Source: Nocardioides sp. Soil774 (GTDB taxonomy: Bacteria > Actinomycetota > Actinomycetes > Propionibacteriales > Nocardioidaceae). Taken from it: a stretch of 64,000 nt of DNA. Positions within the stretch are counted from its first letter, which is position 1. The number at the start of each line of letters is the position of its first letter. The DNA is taken from contig NZ_LMSM01000006.1 in NCBI RefSeq assembly GCF_001428125.1, forward strand, positions 794,270-858,269, read 5' to 3'. This document shows, piece by piece, positions 52,972-62,116 of this stretch. The notes beneath the pieces were generated by a model, which was not told the DNA's origin, searched no databases, and worked only from the letters and a program-made list of their open reading frames with translations. Position numbers and translations under genes: made by a program.

Positions 52972-55900
52972 GTGACCGACCTCGAGAACCAGCTGCAGAG
53001 CGCACTGATCGGCAGCCGCCGGTTCTTCACCAAGGCGGAGGTGAGCGAGGACCAGCGCACCCTGCACAAGACCGGCGGTCGCCAGGGCGACGTGTTCTAC
53101 CGGGACCGCTGGAGCCACGACAAGGTCGTGCGCTCCACGCACGGGGTCAACTGCACCGGGTCGTGCTCGTGGAAGGTCTACGTCAAGGACGGGATCATCA
53201 CGTGGGAGGCCCAGCAGACCGACTACCCCAGCACGGGGCCGGACCGCCCGGAGTACGAGCCTCGCGGGTGCCCTCGCGGCGCCGCCTTCAGCTGGTACAC
53301 CTACAGCCCGACGCGGGTGCGCTACCCCTACGTCCGGGGCGTGCTGCTGGAGATGTTCCGCGCCGCCAAGCAGCAGTTCGGTGACCCGGTCGTGGCGTGG
53401 GGCTCGATCGTGCAGGACGAGGAGAAGGCGCGGATCTACAAGAAGGCGCGGGGCAAGGGCGGGCTGGTGCGCGCGACGTGGGACGAGGTCGTCGAGATCG
53501 TCGCCGCCGCGCACGTCTACACCATCAAGCGGTGGGGTCCCGACCGCATCGCCGGATTCTCGCCGATCCCGGCGATGTCCCAGGTGTCCTACGTCTCGGG
53601 CGCGCGGTTCCTCGAGCTCATCGGGGCCCCCATGCTCTCCTTCTACGACTGGTACGCCGACCTGCCCAACGCGTCCCCGCAGATGTTCGGGGACCAGACC
53701 GACGTCCCGGAGTCGGGCGACTGGTGGGATGCGGGCTACCTCTTCATGTGGGGGTCCAACGTGCCGGTCACCCGGACACCCGACGCCCACTGGATGACCG
53801 AGGCGCGCTACCGCGGCCAGAAGGTCGTCGCCGTCGCGCCCGACTACGCCGAGAACGTGAAGTTCGCCGACGAGTGGGTGAGTCCCGCGCCCGGCACCGA
53901 CGGTGCCCTGGCGATGGCGATGGGCCACGTGGTCCTCAAGGAGTTCTTCGTCGACTCCCCGACTCCCTTCTTCGAGACCTACAACAAGCAGTACACCGAC
54001 CTGCCGCACCTCATCTGCCTCGAGCCCGATGCCTCCGGGGCCTATCGCCCCGGCAAGTTCCTCGTCGAGGGCGACCTCGGTGGGGACAGCGAGAACGCCA
54101 TGTGGAAGCCGGCGGTCATCGATGCCACCACCGGTGAGGTGCGCATCCCGCAGGGCTCCATCGGTGACCGCTTCGGCGACGAGGGCGTCGGCAGGTGGAA
54201 CCTCGAGCTCGGCGACATCGACCCCGCGCTCAGCATGTACCGCGACCACCAGGGCGGCACCCGCGAGTCCGTCGAGGTCGAGCTGCCGCGCTTCGACGCG
54301 GCCGACGGCAAGGTGGTCCACGAGCGCCGCGGCGTGCCGGTCGCCCGGGTGGGCGATCGCGTCGTCACCACCGTCCTCGACCTGCTGCTCGCGCAGTACG
54401 GCGTCGCCCGCGACGGCCTGCCCGGCACCTGGCCGCGCACCGGCGAGTCCGACCCGCACGGCTACGACGACCCCTCGGTGCCGGCCACCCCGGCCTGGCA
54501 GGAGCAGCACACCGGCGTGCCTGCCGCGCAGGTCACCCGGATCGCCCGGGAGTGGGCGCAGAACGCGATCGACACCAACGGCCGCGGCATGATCCTGATG
54601 GGTGCCGGCACCAACCACTGGTTCCACTCCGACCAGATCTACCGCGCGATGCTCGTCCTCACGACCATCACCGGGTGCCAGGGGCGCAACGGCGGCGGCT
54701 GGGCCCACTACGTGGGTCAGGAGAAGGTGCGTCCGCTGATGGGGTTCCAGCACATGGCCTTCGCCCTGGACTGGCAGCGCCCGCCGCGGCACATGAACCA
54801 GACGGCGTACTGGTACGTCAACACCTCCCAGTACCGCTACGACACCTTCGACGCCGACGACCTCGACGCCGGGACCGGGGTGTTCGCCGGCAGGACGGTC
54901 ATGGACCTGCTGGCCCAGTCGGTGCGACTCGGCTGGACCCCGAGCTACCCGACCTTCAACCGGAGCAGCCTGTCATTGGTCGACCAGGCCGAGGAGGCCG
55001 GTCAGGCCCCGGCCGACTACGTGGTCGAGCAGCTGAAGTCGGGCGAGCTGAAGTTCGCGGTGGAGGACCCCGAGGCGGAGGAGAACCACCCGCGGGTCCT
55101 GAGCCTGTGGCGCTCCAACCTGCTCGGCTCCTCGGCCAAGGGCAACGAGTACTTCCTGCGCCACCTCCTCGGGACCGACAGTGCGGAGAGCGCGCAGGAG
55201 GCGCCACCGGGCAAACGACCGCGGGACGTCGTGTGGGCCGACAAGGCGGCCGAGGGCCGGCTCGACCTGCTGATGACGATCGACTTCCGGATGACCAGCT
55301 CGACGATCCTCTCCGACGTCGTCCTGCCGGCCGCGACGTGGTACGAGAAGCACGACCTCAACACCACCGACATGCATCCCTTCATCCACTCGTTCAACCC
55401 CGCCATCGCCCCGCCGTGGCAGACGAAGACGGACTGGGAGGCATGGAAGGCGATCGCGAAGCGCTTCTCCGAGCTCGCGGTGGACCACCTCGGCACCCGC
55501 AAGGACCTCGTCGCCAAGCCGTTGTGGCACGACACCCCCGAGGCGATGGCCACGATCCACGGGGAGGTCAAGGACTGGAAGACCGGCGAGGTCGACCCCG
55601 TCCCCGGGAAGACGATGCCGGTGCTCGTGGTCGCCGAGCGCGACTTCACCGCGGTCCACGAGAAGATGACGTCGATCGGCCCGCTCATCGAGGACGTCGG
55701 CATGGTGACCAAGGGCGTCCCCTACGCCGCTGGCCGCGAGATCGACATCCTGCGCCAGCGCAACGGAGTGGTGCACGGCGGAGCCGGTGACGGGCAGCCG
55801 CGCCTGGAGACCGACGTCCAGTGCGCGGAGGCGATCCTGCACCTGTCCGGCACCACCAACGGCCACCTGGCCACGCTCGGGTTCAAGAACCTGGAGAAGC

Positions 55901-56673
55901 GCACCGGCACCGAGCTCCACGACCTCTCGGCCGAGCACGAGGGCAAGCAGATCACCTTCGCCGACACCCAGGTCGCGCCCGTCCCGGTCATCACCTCGCC
56001 GGAGTGGTCGGGCTCGGAGTCGGGCGGGCGCCGCTACGCACCCTTCACCATCAACATCGAGCGCAAGAAGCCGTTCCACACCCTCACGGGTCGCCAGCAG
56101 TTCTACGTCGACCACGACTGGTTCATCGGGATGGGCGAGTCCCTGCCTGTCTACCGGCCGCCGTTGAACATGTCGGCGCTCTTCGGCGAGGCGCCGGTCG
56201 GCGAGGTCAACGAGCTGGGCGTGTCGGTGCGCTACCTGACGCCCCACAACAAGTGGTCGATCCACTCGGAGTACCAGGACAACCTGTTCATGCTCTCGTT
56301 GTCGCGCGGAGGCCAGTCGGTGTGGATCTCGGACCGCGACGCGGCCAAGGTGGGGATCAAGGACAACGACTGGATCGAGATGGTCAACCGCAACGGCGTC
56401 GTCGCCGCCCGGGCCATCGTCAGCCACCGGATGCCGGAGGGCACGGTCTACATGCACCACGCGCAGGACAGGCTCATCGACGTACCGCTCACCGAGCGGG
56501 ACGGCAAGCGCGGGGGCATCCACAACAGCCTCACCCGGACGCTGATGAAGCCGAGCCACATCGTCGGCGGCTATGCGCAGCTGGCCTACTTCTTCAACTA
56601 CATCGGGCCCACGGGAAACAACCGTGACGAGGTCACGATGATCCGCAAGCGGACTGCGAAGGTGGAGTACTGA
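52972..56673 (+). CDS. narG: Respiratory nitrate reductase alpha subunit
   Basis: 1233 residues from GTG 52972. The [4Fe-4S] FS0 site uses the His/Cys set in STHGVNCTGSCSWKVYVKDG and the later Cys in YEPRGCPRGAAFSWY. The bis-MGD domains include GADRIAGFSPIPAMSQVSYV-like and NVPVTRTPDAHW segments, with an Asp in the Mo loop region (SFYDWYADLPNASPQ). It reduces nitrate to nitrite on the cytoplasmic side of the membrane. No Tat signal, as expected. The gene overlaps narH by 1 base (TGATG). It needs Mo-bisMGD cofactor. Confidence 0.97.
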   Translation: MTDLENQLQSALIGSRRFFTKAEVSEDQRTLHKTGGRQGDVFYRDRWSHDKVVRSTHGVNCTGSCSWKVYVKDGIITWEAQQTDYPSTGPDRPEYEPRGCPRGAAFSWYTYSPTRVRYPYVRGVLLEMFRAAKQQFGDPVVAWGSIVQDEEKARIYKKARGKGGLVRATWDEVVEIVAAAHVYTIKRWGPDRIAGFSPIPAMSQVSYVSGARFLELIGAPMLSFYDWYADLPNASPQMFGDQTDVPESGDWWDAGYLFMWGSNVPVTRTPDAHWMTEARYRGQKVVAVAPDYAENVKFADEWVSPAPGTDGALAMAMGHVVLKEFFVDSPTPFFETYNKQYTDLPHLICLEPDASGAYRPGKFLVEGDLGGDSENAMWKPAVIDATTGEVRIPQGSIGDRFGDEGVGRWNLELGDIDPALSMYRDHQGGTRESVEVELPRFDAADGKVVHERRGVPVARVGDRVVTTVLDLLLAQYGVARDGLPGTWPRTGESDPHGYDDPSVPATPAWQEQHTGVPAAQVTRIAREWAQNAIDTNGRGMILMGAGTNHWFHSDQIYRAMLVLTTITGCQGRNGGGWAHYVGQEKVRPLMGFQHMAFALDWQRPPRHMNQTAYWYVNTSQYRYDTFDADDLDAGTGVFAGRTVMDLLAQSVRLGWTPSYPTFNRSSLSLVDQAEEAGQAPADYVVEQLKSGELKFAVEDPEAEENHPRVLSLWRSNLLGSSAKGNEYFLRHLLGTDSAESAQEAPPGKRPRDVVWADKAAEGRLDLLMTIDFRMTSSTILSDVVLPAATWYEKHDLNTTDMHPFIHSFNPAIAPPWQTKTDWEAWKAIAKRFSELAVDHLGTRKDLVAKPLWHDTPEAMATIHGEVKDWKTGEVDPVPGKTMPVLVVAERDFTAVHEKMTSIGPLIEDVGMVTKGVPYAAGREIDILRQRNGVVHGGAGDGQPRLETDVQCAEAILHLSGTTNGHLATLGFKNLEKRTGTELHDLSAEHEGKQITFADTQVAPVPVITSPEWSGSESGGRRYAPFTINIERKKPFHTLTGRQQFYVDHDWFIGMGESLPVYRPPLNMSALFGEAPVGEVNELGVSVRYLTPHNKWSIHSEYQDNLFMLSLSRGGQSVWISDRDAAKVGIKDNDWIEMVNRNGVVAARAIVSHRMPEGTVYMHHAQDRLIDVPLTERDGKRGGIHNSLTRTLMKPSHIVGGYAQLAYFFNYIGPTGNNRDEVTMIRKRTAKVEY

Positions 56674-58337
56674 TGCGCGTCATGGCTCAGATGGCGATGG
56701 TGATGAACCTCGACAAGTGCATCGGGTGCCACACCTGCTCGGTGACCTGCAAGCAGGCGTGGACCAACCGCACCGGCATGGAGTACGTCTGGTTCAACAA
56801 CGTCGAGACGCGCCCCGGCCTCGGCTACCCCCGGACCTACGAGGACCAGGACGAGTGGCAGGGCGGCTGGGTCCGCAAGCCCAACGGTCGCCTGGCGCTC
56901 AAGGCCGGCGGGCGGTTGAAGAAGCTCCTCACCATCTTCTCCAACCCCAAGCTGCCCTCGATCGAGGACTACTACGAGCCCTGGACCTACGACTACGAGA
57001 CGCTGCTGAACTCGCCGGCGTCGGAGAACTTCCCGGTGGCACGTCCCAAGAGCCTGCTCACCGGCAAGGACATGCAGGTGCAGTGGTCGGCCAACTGGGA
57101 CGACGACCTGGGCGGCTCGCAGGAGCACGCTTCGCGCGACGTGATGCTCAAGGGCATCGAGGACAAGGTCAAGCTCGAGTTCGAGGAGACCTTCATGTTC
57201 TACCTGCCGCGCATCTGCGAGCACTGCCTCAACCCCTCCTGCGCGGCGTCGTGCCCCTCCGGCGCGATCTACAAGCGCGCCGAGGACGGCATCGTGCTCG
57301 TCGACCAGGACCGCTGCCGCGGTTGGCGCATGTGCGTCTCGGGCTGCCCCTACAAGAAGGTCTACTTCAACCACAAGACCGGCAAGGCCGAGAAGTGCAC
57401 CTTCTGCTACCCGCGCATCGAGGTCGGCATCCCGACCGTGTGCTCGGAGACCTGCGTGGGCCGGCTGCGCTACATCGGACTCATGCTCTACGACGCAGAC
57501 GCGGTCCTCGAGGCCGCGTCGGTCGAGGACGACCACGACCTCTACGAGGCGCAGCGCGGCGTCTTCCTCGACCCGCGCGACCCCGAGGTCGAGCGAGCCG
57601 CCCTCGCGGCGGGCATCGCGGCCGACTGGATCGAGGCGGCGAAGAAGTCGCCCGTGCTGCGGCTGATCAACGACTACAAGGTCGCCCTGCCGCTGCACCC
57701 GGAGTACCGCACGATGCCGATGGTCTGGTACATCCCGCCGCTCTCGCCGGTCGTCGACGTCGTACGCGACACGGGGGAGGACGCGGAGGACCGGGGCAAC
57801 CTGTTCGCCGCGATCGACACGCTGCGGATCCCGGTCGAGTACCTCGCCAACCTGTTCACGGCGGGCGACGTCGAGCCCGTCAACGGCGTGTTGAAGAAGC
57901 TCGCCGCGATGCGTTCCTACATGCGTGACATCAACCTCGGGCGCGAGCCCGATGCGAGCATCCCCGCTGCCGTCGGCATGACGGAGGAGGAGATGTACGA
58001 GATGTTCCGCCTGCTGGCGATCGCCAAGTACGCCGACCGCTACGTGATCCCGCCGGCCCACGCCGAGCAGGCGCACGCGCTGGAGGAGCTGGCGACCGAG
58101 TGCTCGGTCGACTTCGACGCGGCTGGTTCCTACTACGACCAGGCGCTGCTGGGCGAGGGTGCGGGCTACCCCACGCCCGTGGCGGTGGAGAACTTCCGGA
58201 TGCTCCAGGACCGGCAGACCTCCGACACGCTCGCCGCGCCCGACGACAAGGCCAGCCGGGTGAACCTCCTCAACTGGGACGGCAAAGGCACTCCCGAAGG
58301 GATGTTCCCGCCCCGCGGCGACGGGGGTGGCGCATGA
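56673..58337 (+). CDS. narH: Respiratory nitrate reductase beta subunit
   Basis: 554 residues. Four Fe-S sites are visible: NLDKCIGCHTCSVTCKQAW, ICEHCLNPSCAASCPSGAIYKR, DQDRCRGWRMCVSGCPYKK (the Trp marks the [3Fe-4S] position) and AEKCTFCYPRIEVGIPTVCSETCVGR. It carries electrons from the NarI haems to NarG. The C-terminal region has the standard nitrate-reductase beta domain. It starts at 56673 and its stop overlaps the narJ ATG by 4 bases. Confidence 0.97.
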   Translation: MRVMAQMAMVMNLDKCIGCHTCSVTCKQAWTNRTGMEYVWFNNVETRPGLGYPRTYEDQDEWQGGWVRKPNGRLALKAGGRLKKLLTIFSNPKLPSIEDYYEPWTYDYETLLNSPASENFPVARPKSLLTGKDMQVQWSANWDDDLGGSQEHASRDVMLKGIEDKVKLEFEETFMFYLPRICEHCLNPSCAASCPSGAIYKRAEDGIVLVDQDRCRGWRMCVSGCPYKKVYFNHKTGKAEKCTFCYPRIEVGIPTVCSETCVGRLRYIGLMLYDADAVLEAASVEDDHDLYEAQRGVFLDPRDPEVERAALAAGIAADWIEAAKKSPVLRLINDYKVALPLHPEYRTMPMVWYIPPLSPVVDVVRDTGEDAEDRGNLFAAIDTLRIPVEYLANLFTAGDVEPVNGVLKKLAAMRSYMRDINLGREPDASIPAAVGMTEEEMYEMFRLLAIAKYADRYVIPPAHAEQAHALEELATECSVDFDAAGSYYDQALLGEGAGYPTPVAVENFRMLQDRQTSDTLAAPDDKASRVNLLNWDGKGTPEGMFPPRGDGGGA

Positions 58338-59035
58338 GGTTCCGCCGCCCCAGGAGTGCCGAGCGCCACGACGCCCCCCGTGTGTGGACGGTGTGCTCGG
58401 TCCTGCTCGACTACCCGACCCAGGAGCTGGTGTCGTCCCTCGACGACCTCGAGGCGCTGGTCCCGGGTCACCCCGACCTCACCGGGCTCATCGACCACGT
58501 GCGCAGCACGCCGCTCGCGGAGCTCCAGCAGGACTACGTCGCGACGTTCGACCACACGCGCAAGTGCGCGCTCTACCTGACCTACTTCGCCTACGGCGAC
58601 ACCCGGCGTCGCGGCGCGGCCCTCGTGCAGTTCAAGGAGGCCTACCGACGCGCCGGCGTGGAGTGGGTCGAGGACCACGGCGAGCTGCCCGACCACCTCT
58701 GCGCCGTGCTGCAGCTCGGCGCGACGGTCGACGCCGACGTCGCGCGCGGGCTGCTGGAGGACCACCGGGCCGGCGTGGAGATGCTGCGGCTCGCCCTGTC
58801 CGGGTGGCGCAACGACGACGGCTCCACCGGCTCGCCGTGGGCGGGCGCGCTGCGCGCCGTCTGCGGCACCCTGCGCGACCTCGCCGGCGAGGAGGCCGAC
58901 GCCGTACGCCGTCTGGTCGAGCAGGGCCCGCCGGCCGAGGAGGTCGGCCTGTCCGGCTACGGCGCCGACCCGGCGCTGACGGGCGGACCTGCCCTCATCG
59001 CGACCGCCACCATCCCCGTAGGAGCTCCGAGATGA
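58334..59035 (+). CDS. narJ: Nitrate reductase molybdenum cofactor assembly chaperone
   Basis: 233 residues. All-helical TorD/NarJ-type chaperone: VWTVCSVLLDYPTQELVSSLDDLEAL, LQQDYVATFDHTRKCALYLTYFAYGDTRRRG and FKEAYRRAGVEWVEDHGELPDHL are characteristic. It helps insert the Mo cofactor into NarG before assembly on the membrane and is not part of the mature enzyme. ATG 58334 overlaps narH; the stop overlaps narI by 4 bases. Confidence 0.94.
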   Translation: MRFRRPRSAERHDAPRVWTVCSVLLDYPTQELVSSLDDLEALVPGHPDLTGLIDHVRSTPLAELQQDYVATFDHTRKCALYLTYFAYGDTRRRGAALVQFKEAYRRAGVEWVEDHGELPDHLCAVLQLGATVDADVARGLLEDHRAGVEMLRLALSGWRNDDGSTGSPWAGALRAVCGTLRDLAGEEADAVRRLVEQGPPAEEVGLSGYGADPALTGGPALIATATIPVGAPR

Positions 59036-59760
59036 ACACCTTCCTCTGGGTCATCGTCCCCTACCTGTGCCTGGCGGTCTTCGTGGTCGGGCACCTGTGG
59101 CGCTACCGCTACGACAAGTTCGGCTGGACCACCCGGTCGTCCCAGCTCTACGAGGTCCGCCTGCTGCGCCTGGGCTCGCCGTTGTTCCACTTCGGCATGC
59201 TCGGAGTCGTCGGCGGGCACGTGATCGGGCTCCTGGTCCCGCGGTCGTGGACCGCGGCCGTCGGCGTCGACGACCACGTCTACCACTACGCCGCGGTGAT
59301 CGGTGGCCTCGTCGCGGGCGTGATGGCCCTGGTCGGCATGTCGATCCTCATCTACCGCCGGCGCACGGTCGGGCCGGTCTTCTCGGCCACCACGGTGATG
59401 GACAAGGTGATGTACGCCTTCCTCGGCGCCGCCATCGTGCTGGGCATGTGGAACACGATCGCGGGATCGATCTTCAGCCTGGGCGGGGAGTACAACTACC
59501 GCGAGGGCGTCTCGGTCTGGTACCGCTCGTTCCTCGCCTTCCAGCCCGACGCGGAGCTGATGGCCGATGCGCCCATCGGCTTCAAGCTGCACGCCCTCGT
59601 CGCCTTCGGCCTCTTCGCCCTGTGGCCCTTCACCCGGCTGGTGCACGTGTTCTCGGCCCCCCTCGGCTACCTGACCCGTCCCTACGTCGTGTACCGCTCC
59701 CGCGACGACCAGGCGCTGGGCAGCGCCGCACCGCGGCGCGGGTGGGACCGGGTGGGCTGA
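59032..59760 (+). CDS. narI: Respiratory nitrate reductase gamma subunit (cytochrome b)
   Basis: 242 residues with five transmembrane helices. It starts MNTFLWVIVPYLCLAVFVVGHLWRYRYDKFGWTTRSSQ (in parts), and the haem-ligand His lie in LGSPLFHFGMLGVVGGHVIG and later in LHALVAFGLFALWPFTRLVHVF. It oxidises menaquinol and passes electrons to NarH. TAGGAG precedes ATG 59032. It is the last structural gene of narGHJI; the cupin gene follows after 47 bases. Confidence 0.96.
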   Translation: MNTFLWVIVPYLCLAVFVVGHLWRYRYDKFGWTTRSSQLYEVRLLRLGSPLFHFGMLGVVGGHVIGLLVPRSWTAAVGVDDHVYHYAAVIGGLVAGVMALVGMSILIYRRRTVGPVFSATTVMDKVMYAFLGAAIVLGMWNTIAGSIFSLGGEYNYREGVSVWYRSFLAFQPDAELMADAPIGFKLHALVAFGLFALWPFTRLVHVFSAPLGYLTRPYVVYRSRDDQALGSAAPRRGWDRVG

Positions 59761-59807
59761 CCCCGACGCTCCGCGTCACCGTGCACGACCCCACAGGAGG
59801 AGACGAC

Positions 59808-60140
59808 ATGCAGGCGACATCACTCACGGACCTGGCCGACAGCCAGCTGACGGCGGCTCGCGCCGCGAGCAGCGGCCGGTCCTCGGTCACCGTCTTCGGC
59901 GGGCACGAGCACGACCTGCGCCAGACCCTGATCGCGCTGGCCGCCGGGCGCTCGCTCGGCGAGCACGAGTCGCCGGGCGACGCGAGCCTGCAGGTCCTCG
60001 CCGGCACGGTGCGCCTGACTGCCGGGGACGACGTGTGGGAGGGAGGCGTCGGTGACTACGTGGTGGTGCCGCCCCACAGGCACGACCTCCACGCCGACAC
60101 CGACGCGGTCGTGCTGCTGACCGTCGCCACGCGCTCCTGA
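59808..60140 (+). CDS. Cupin-domain protein in the nar cluster
   Basis: 110 residues, with CAGGAGGAGA before ATG 59808. A single small cupin barrel: LGEHESPGDASLQVLAGTVRL (motif 1) and GDYVVVPPHRHDLHADTDAVVLL (motif 2 with HRHDLH). The metal-binding His are mostly in the second half; the first motif has HES instead of HxH. A nitrate-linked sensor, or a nitric-oxide or nitrite handling role, is possible but unproven. Its position directly behind narI and before the hemerythrin suggests co-expression. Confidence 0.78.
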   Translation: MQATSLTDLADSQLTAARAASSGRSSVTVFGGHEHDLRQTLIALAAGRSLGEHESPGDASLQVLAGTVRLTAGDDVWEGGVGDYVVVPPHRHDLHADTDAVVLLTVATRS

Positions 60141-60143
60141 GCC

Positions 60144-60614
60144 ATGTGCCACTACTGCGGCTGCCGTCAGATCCCGCTGATCCGCGACTACATCGCGGAG
60201 CACGAGCTCGCCCTCGGGCTCGGCGTACGCGCCCTGGAGGAGGCGGGCCGAGGCGCGGTGACGGAGGCCCAGGCGACGGTGGCCGAGATGCGGGCAGAGC
60301 TGCAGGCCCACTGGCAGGGCGAGGAGGAGGGGGTGTTCGCCCTCATGCGGGGCGAGGAGCTCTACCGCGAGCACATCGACCCCCTGGTGGCCGAGCACCG
60401 CGAGCTCGACGCGCTCCTGGGGCGCCTCGACATGGCGAGCGCCGACGACCGCGCGCGCCTCCGGCACGAGGTGGACGAGCTCAGGGTCCACATCTCCAAG
60501 GAGGAGGACGGCCTGTTCCCGGTCACGCTGGTGGAGTTCAACGGTCCCGAGTGGGACGCCGCGATCGCGGCCTGGGAGCGAGCCCACCCCGGCCGCACCC
60601 TGAGCTACGACTGA
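60144..60614 (+). CDS. Hemerythrin-domain protein in the nar cluster
   Basis: 156 residues. The N-terminus MCHYCGCRQIPLIRDYIAEHE has three Cys before the first di-iron His. The four-helix bundle gives H/E ligands in IAEHELAL, AHWQGEEEGVF, LVAEHRELDALL and LRVHISKEEDGLF. Hemerythrins bind oxygen or nitric oxide at a di-iron site. Next to nitrate reductase, a role in NO or nitrite stress (YtfE/RIC-like repair or scavenging) is plausible. It lies 3 bases after the cupin gene. Confidence 0.87.
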   Translation: MCHYCGCRQIPLIRDYIAEHELALGLGVRALEEAGRGAVTEAQATVAEMRAELQAHWQGEEEGVFALMRGEELYREHIDPLVAEHRELDALLGRLDMASADDRARLRHEVDELRVHISKEEDGLFPVTLVEFNGPEWDAAIAAWERAHPGRTLSYD

Positions 60615-60646
60615 CGCCCGGCGCGCGACCGGCCTACGGTGGTGCC

Positions 60647-61195
60647 ATGACGGTCATCGGCGTGCTGCTGGCCGCGGGAGCGGGTGAGCGCTTCGGTGGC
60701 CCCAAGGCGCTGGCGCGCGACCACGACGGCACCTCCTGGCTGCTGCGCTCGGTGCACGCGCTGCGCCCGTGCGACGAGATCGTCGTCGTCCTCGGCGCCG
60801 AGGCCGCGCGCGCCGCCGCCCACCTGCCGATGTCGGTGTCGCGGATCCGGGCCGACGACTGGGCCGAGGGGATGGGTGCCTCGCTGCGCGCCGGGCTCGA
60901 GGCGCTCGCCCGCACCGACCACGACGTCGCCCTCGTCTCGCTGGTCGACCTGCCCGACGTCGACGCGGCGGTCGTGACCCGCCTGTGCGACGCCTCGACG
61001 GGGCGCGACGTCCTCGCGCGGGCGGCGTACGACGGCGTGCCGGGGCACCCGGTGCTGCTCGGGCGCGACCACTGGGCCGGCGTCGTCGCGACCGCGACCG
61101 GTGACCGCGGTGCGCGCGACTACCTGGCCGCGCACGAGGTCACCCTGGTGGAGTGCGGGGACCTCGCGACCGGTCACGACGTCGACAGCCGGTGA
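60647..61195 (+). CDS. MobA/MocA-like molybdenum cofactor nucleotidyltransferase
   Basis: 182 residues. The nucleotidyltransferase fold starts with the loop VLLAAGAGERFGGPKAL, followed by VVVLGAEA, ADDWAEGMGASLRAGLEAL and SLVDLPDVDAAVVTRL, and GVPGHPVLLGRDHW. These match MocA-type enzymes that attach CMP (or GMP) to molybdopterin for xanthine-oxidase or CO-dehydrogenase family enzymes. It heads a Mo-hydroxylase maturation run (MoxR/CoxD, CoxE, XdhC). NarG needs bis-MGD, so a role in both routes cannot be ruled out. Confidence 0.85.
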   Translation: MTVIGVLLAAGAGERFGGPKALARDHDGTSWLLRSVHALRPCDEIVVVLGAEAARAAAHLPMSVSRIRADDWAEGMGASLRAGLEALARTDHDVALVSLVDLPDVDAAVVTRLCDASTGRDVLARAAYDGVPGHPVLLGRDHWAGVVATATGDRGARDYLAAHEVTLVECGDLATGHDVDSR

Positions 61196-61237
61196 ACCCA
61201 ACGTGCGACCAACGTGGGGGGTCGTAGCCTGAGCCGC

Positions 61238-62116
61238 ATGGGCACAGGTCTGGACTCCGCCGCAGATGTCGCCGCGCGCCTCGGCGCCACTGGCTACCTC
61301 GCCGACCCGGAGCTGGCGACCGTCGTGTTCCTGGCCGCACGGATGCAGCGGCCGCTGCTGCTCGAGGGCGAGCCGGGCACCGGCAAGACGGCCCTGGCCG
61401 AGGCCCTCGCCCAGAGCCTCGACCTGCCGCTCGTGCGGCTGCAGTGCTACGAGGGGATCGACGCCAGCCAGGCGCTCTACGACTGGGACTTCCCGCGCCA
61501 GATCCTGCACCTGCGCGCACTGGAGGCCGCCGGGGGTGTAGACCCCGACGAGGCCGAGAAGAGCCTCTACGACGAGCGCTTCCTGCTCGCCCGGCCGGTG
61601 CTCGCTGCTCTCCGCCAGGCCCCGGCGGTGCTGCTGGTCGACGAGGTCGACCGGGCCGACGACGAGTTCGAGGCGTTCCTGCTGGAGGTGCTGTCGACCT
61701 GGCAGGTCACCATCCCCGAGTTCGGCACCGTCACCGCTCCCGAGCCGCCGCTGGTGGTGCTGACCTCCAACCGCACCCGTGAGCTCCACGACGCGCTCAA
61801 GCGGCGCTGCCTCTACCACTGGATCGACCACCCCGGGCTGGAGCGGGAGGTCGAGATCGTCCGCTCGCGCGCGCCCGAGGTCAGTGAAGCCCTGGCCCTC
61901 CAGGTCGTCGGCCTCGTGCAGCAGCTGCGGGCGCGCGACGACCTCCTCAAGCCGCCCGGTGTGGCCGAGACCCTCGACTGGGCGCGCGCGCTGACCTACC
62001 TCGGCGCCGCCGAGCTCGACCTCGCCTCGGCGGCTGCGACCCTCGGCGCGCTGCTGAAGTATCGCGAGGACGCCGACCGGGTGAAGGCCGCGCTCGACCG
62101 GATGCTCGCGAGATGA
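61238..62116 (+). CDS. MoxR/CoxD-type AAA+ ATPase
   Basis: 292 residues. Walker A GEPGTGKTALAEALA, Walker B AVLLVDEVDRADDEFEAFLLE, sensor 1 VLTSNRTRELHDALKRRC and the helical lid near the C-terminus are all visible. MoxR proteins act as chaperones; the version next to CoxE-like and XdhC-like genes corresponds to CoxD, which matures Cu/Mo CO dehydrogenase or related Mo hydroxylases. ATG 61238 is used (the frame opens at 61214 with a weak extension). It is coupled to the VWA gene by a 4-base overlap. Confidence 0.9.
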   Translation: MGTGLDSAADVAARLGATGYLADPELATVVFLAARMQRPLLLEGEPGTGKTALAEALAQSLDLPLVRLQCYEGIDASQALYDWDFPRQILHLRALEAAGGVDPDEAEKSLYDERFLLARPVLAALRQAPAVLLVDEVDRADDEFEAFLLEVLSTWQVTIPEFGTVTAPEPPLVVLTSNRTRELHDALKRRCLYHWIDHPGLEREVEIVRSRAPEVSEALALQVVGLVQQLRARDDLLKPPGVAETLDWARALTYLGAAELDLASAAATLGALLKYREDADRVKAALDRMLAR

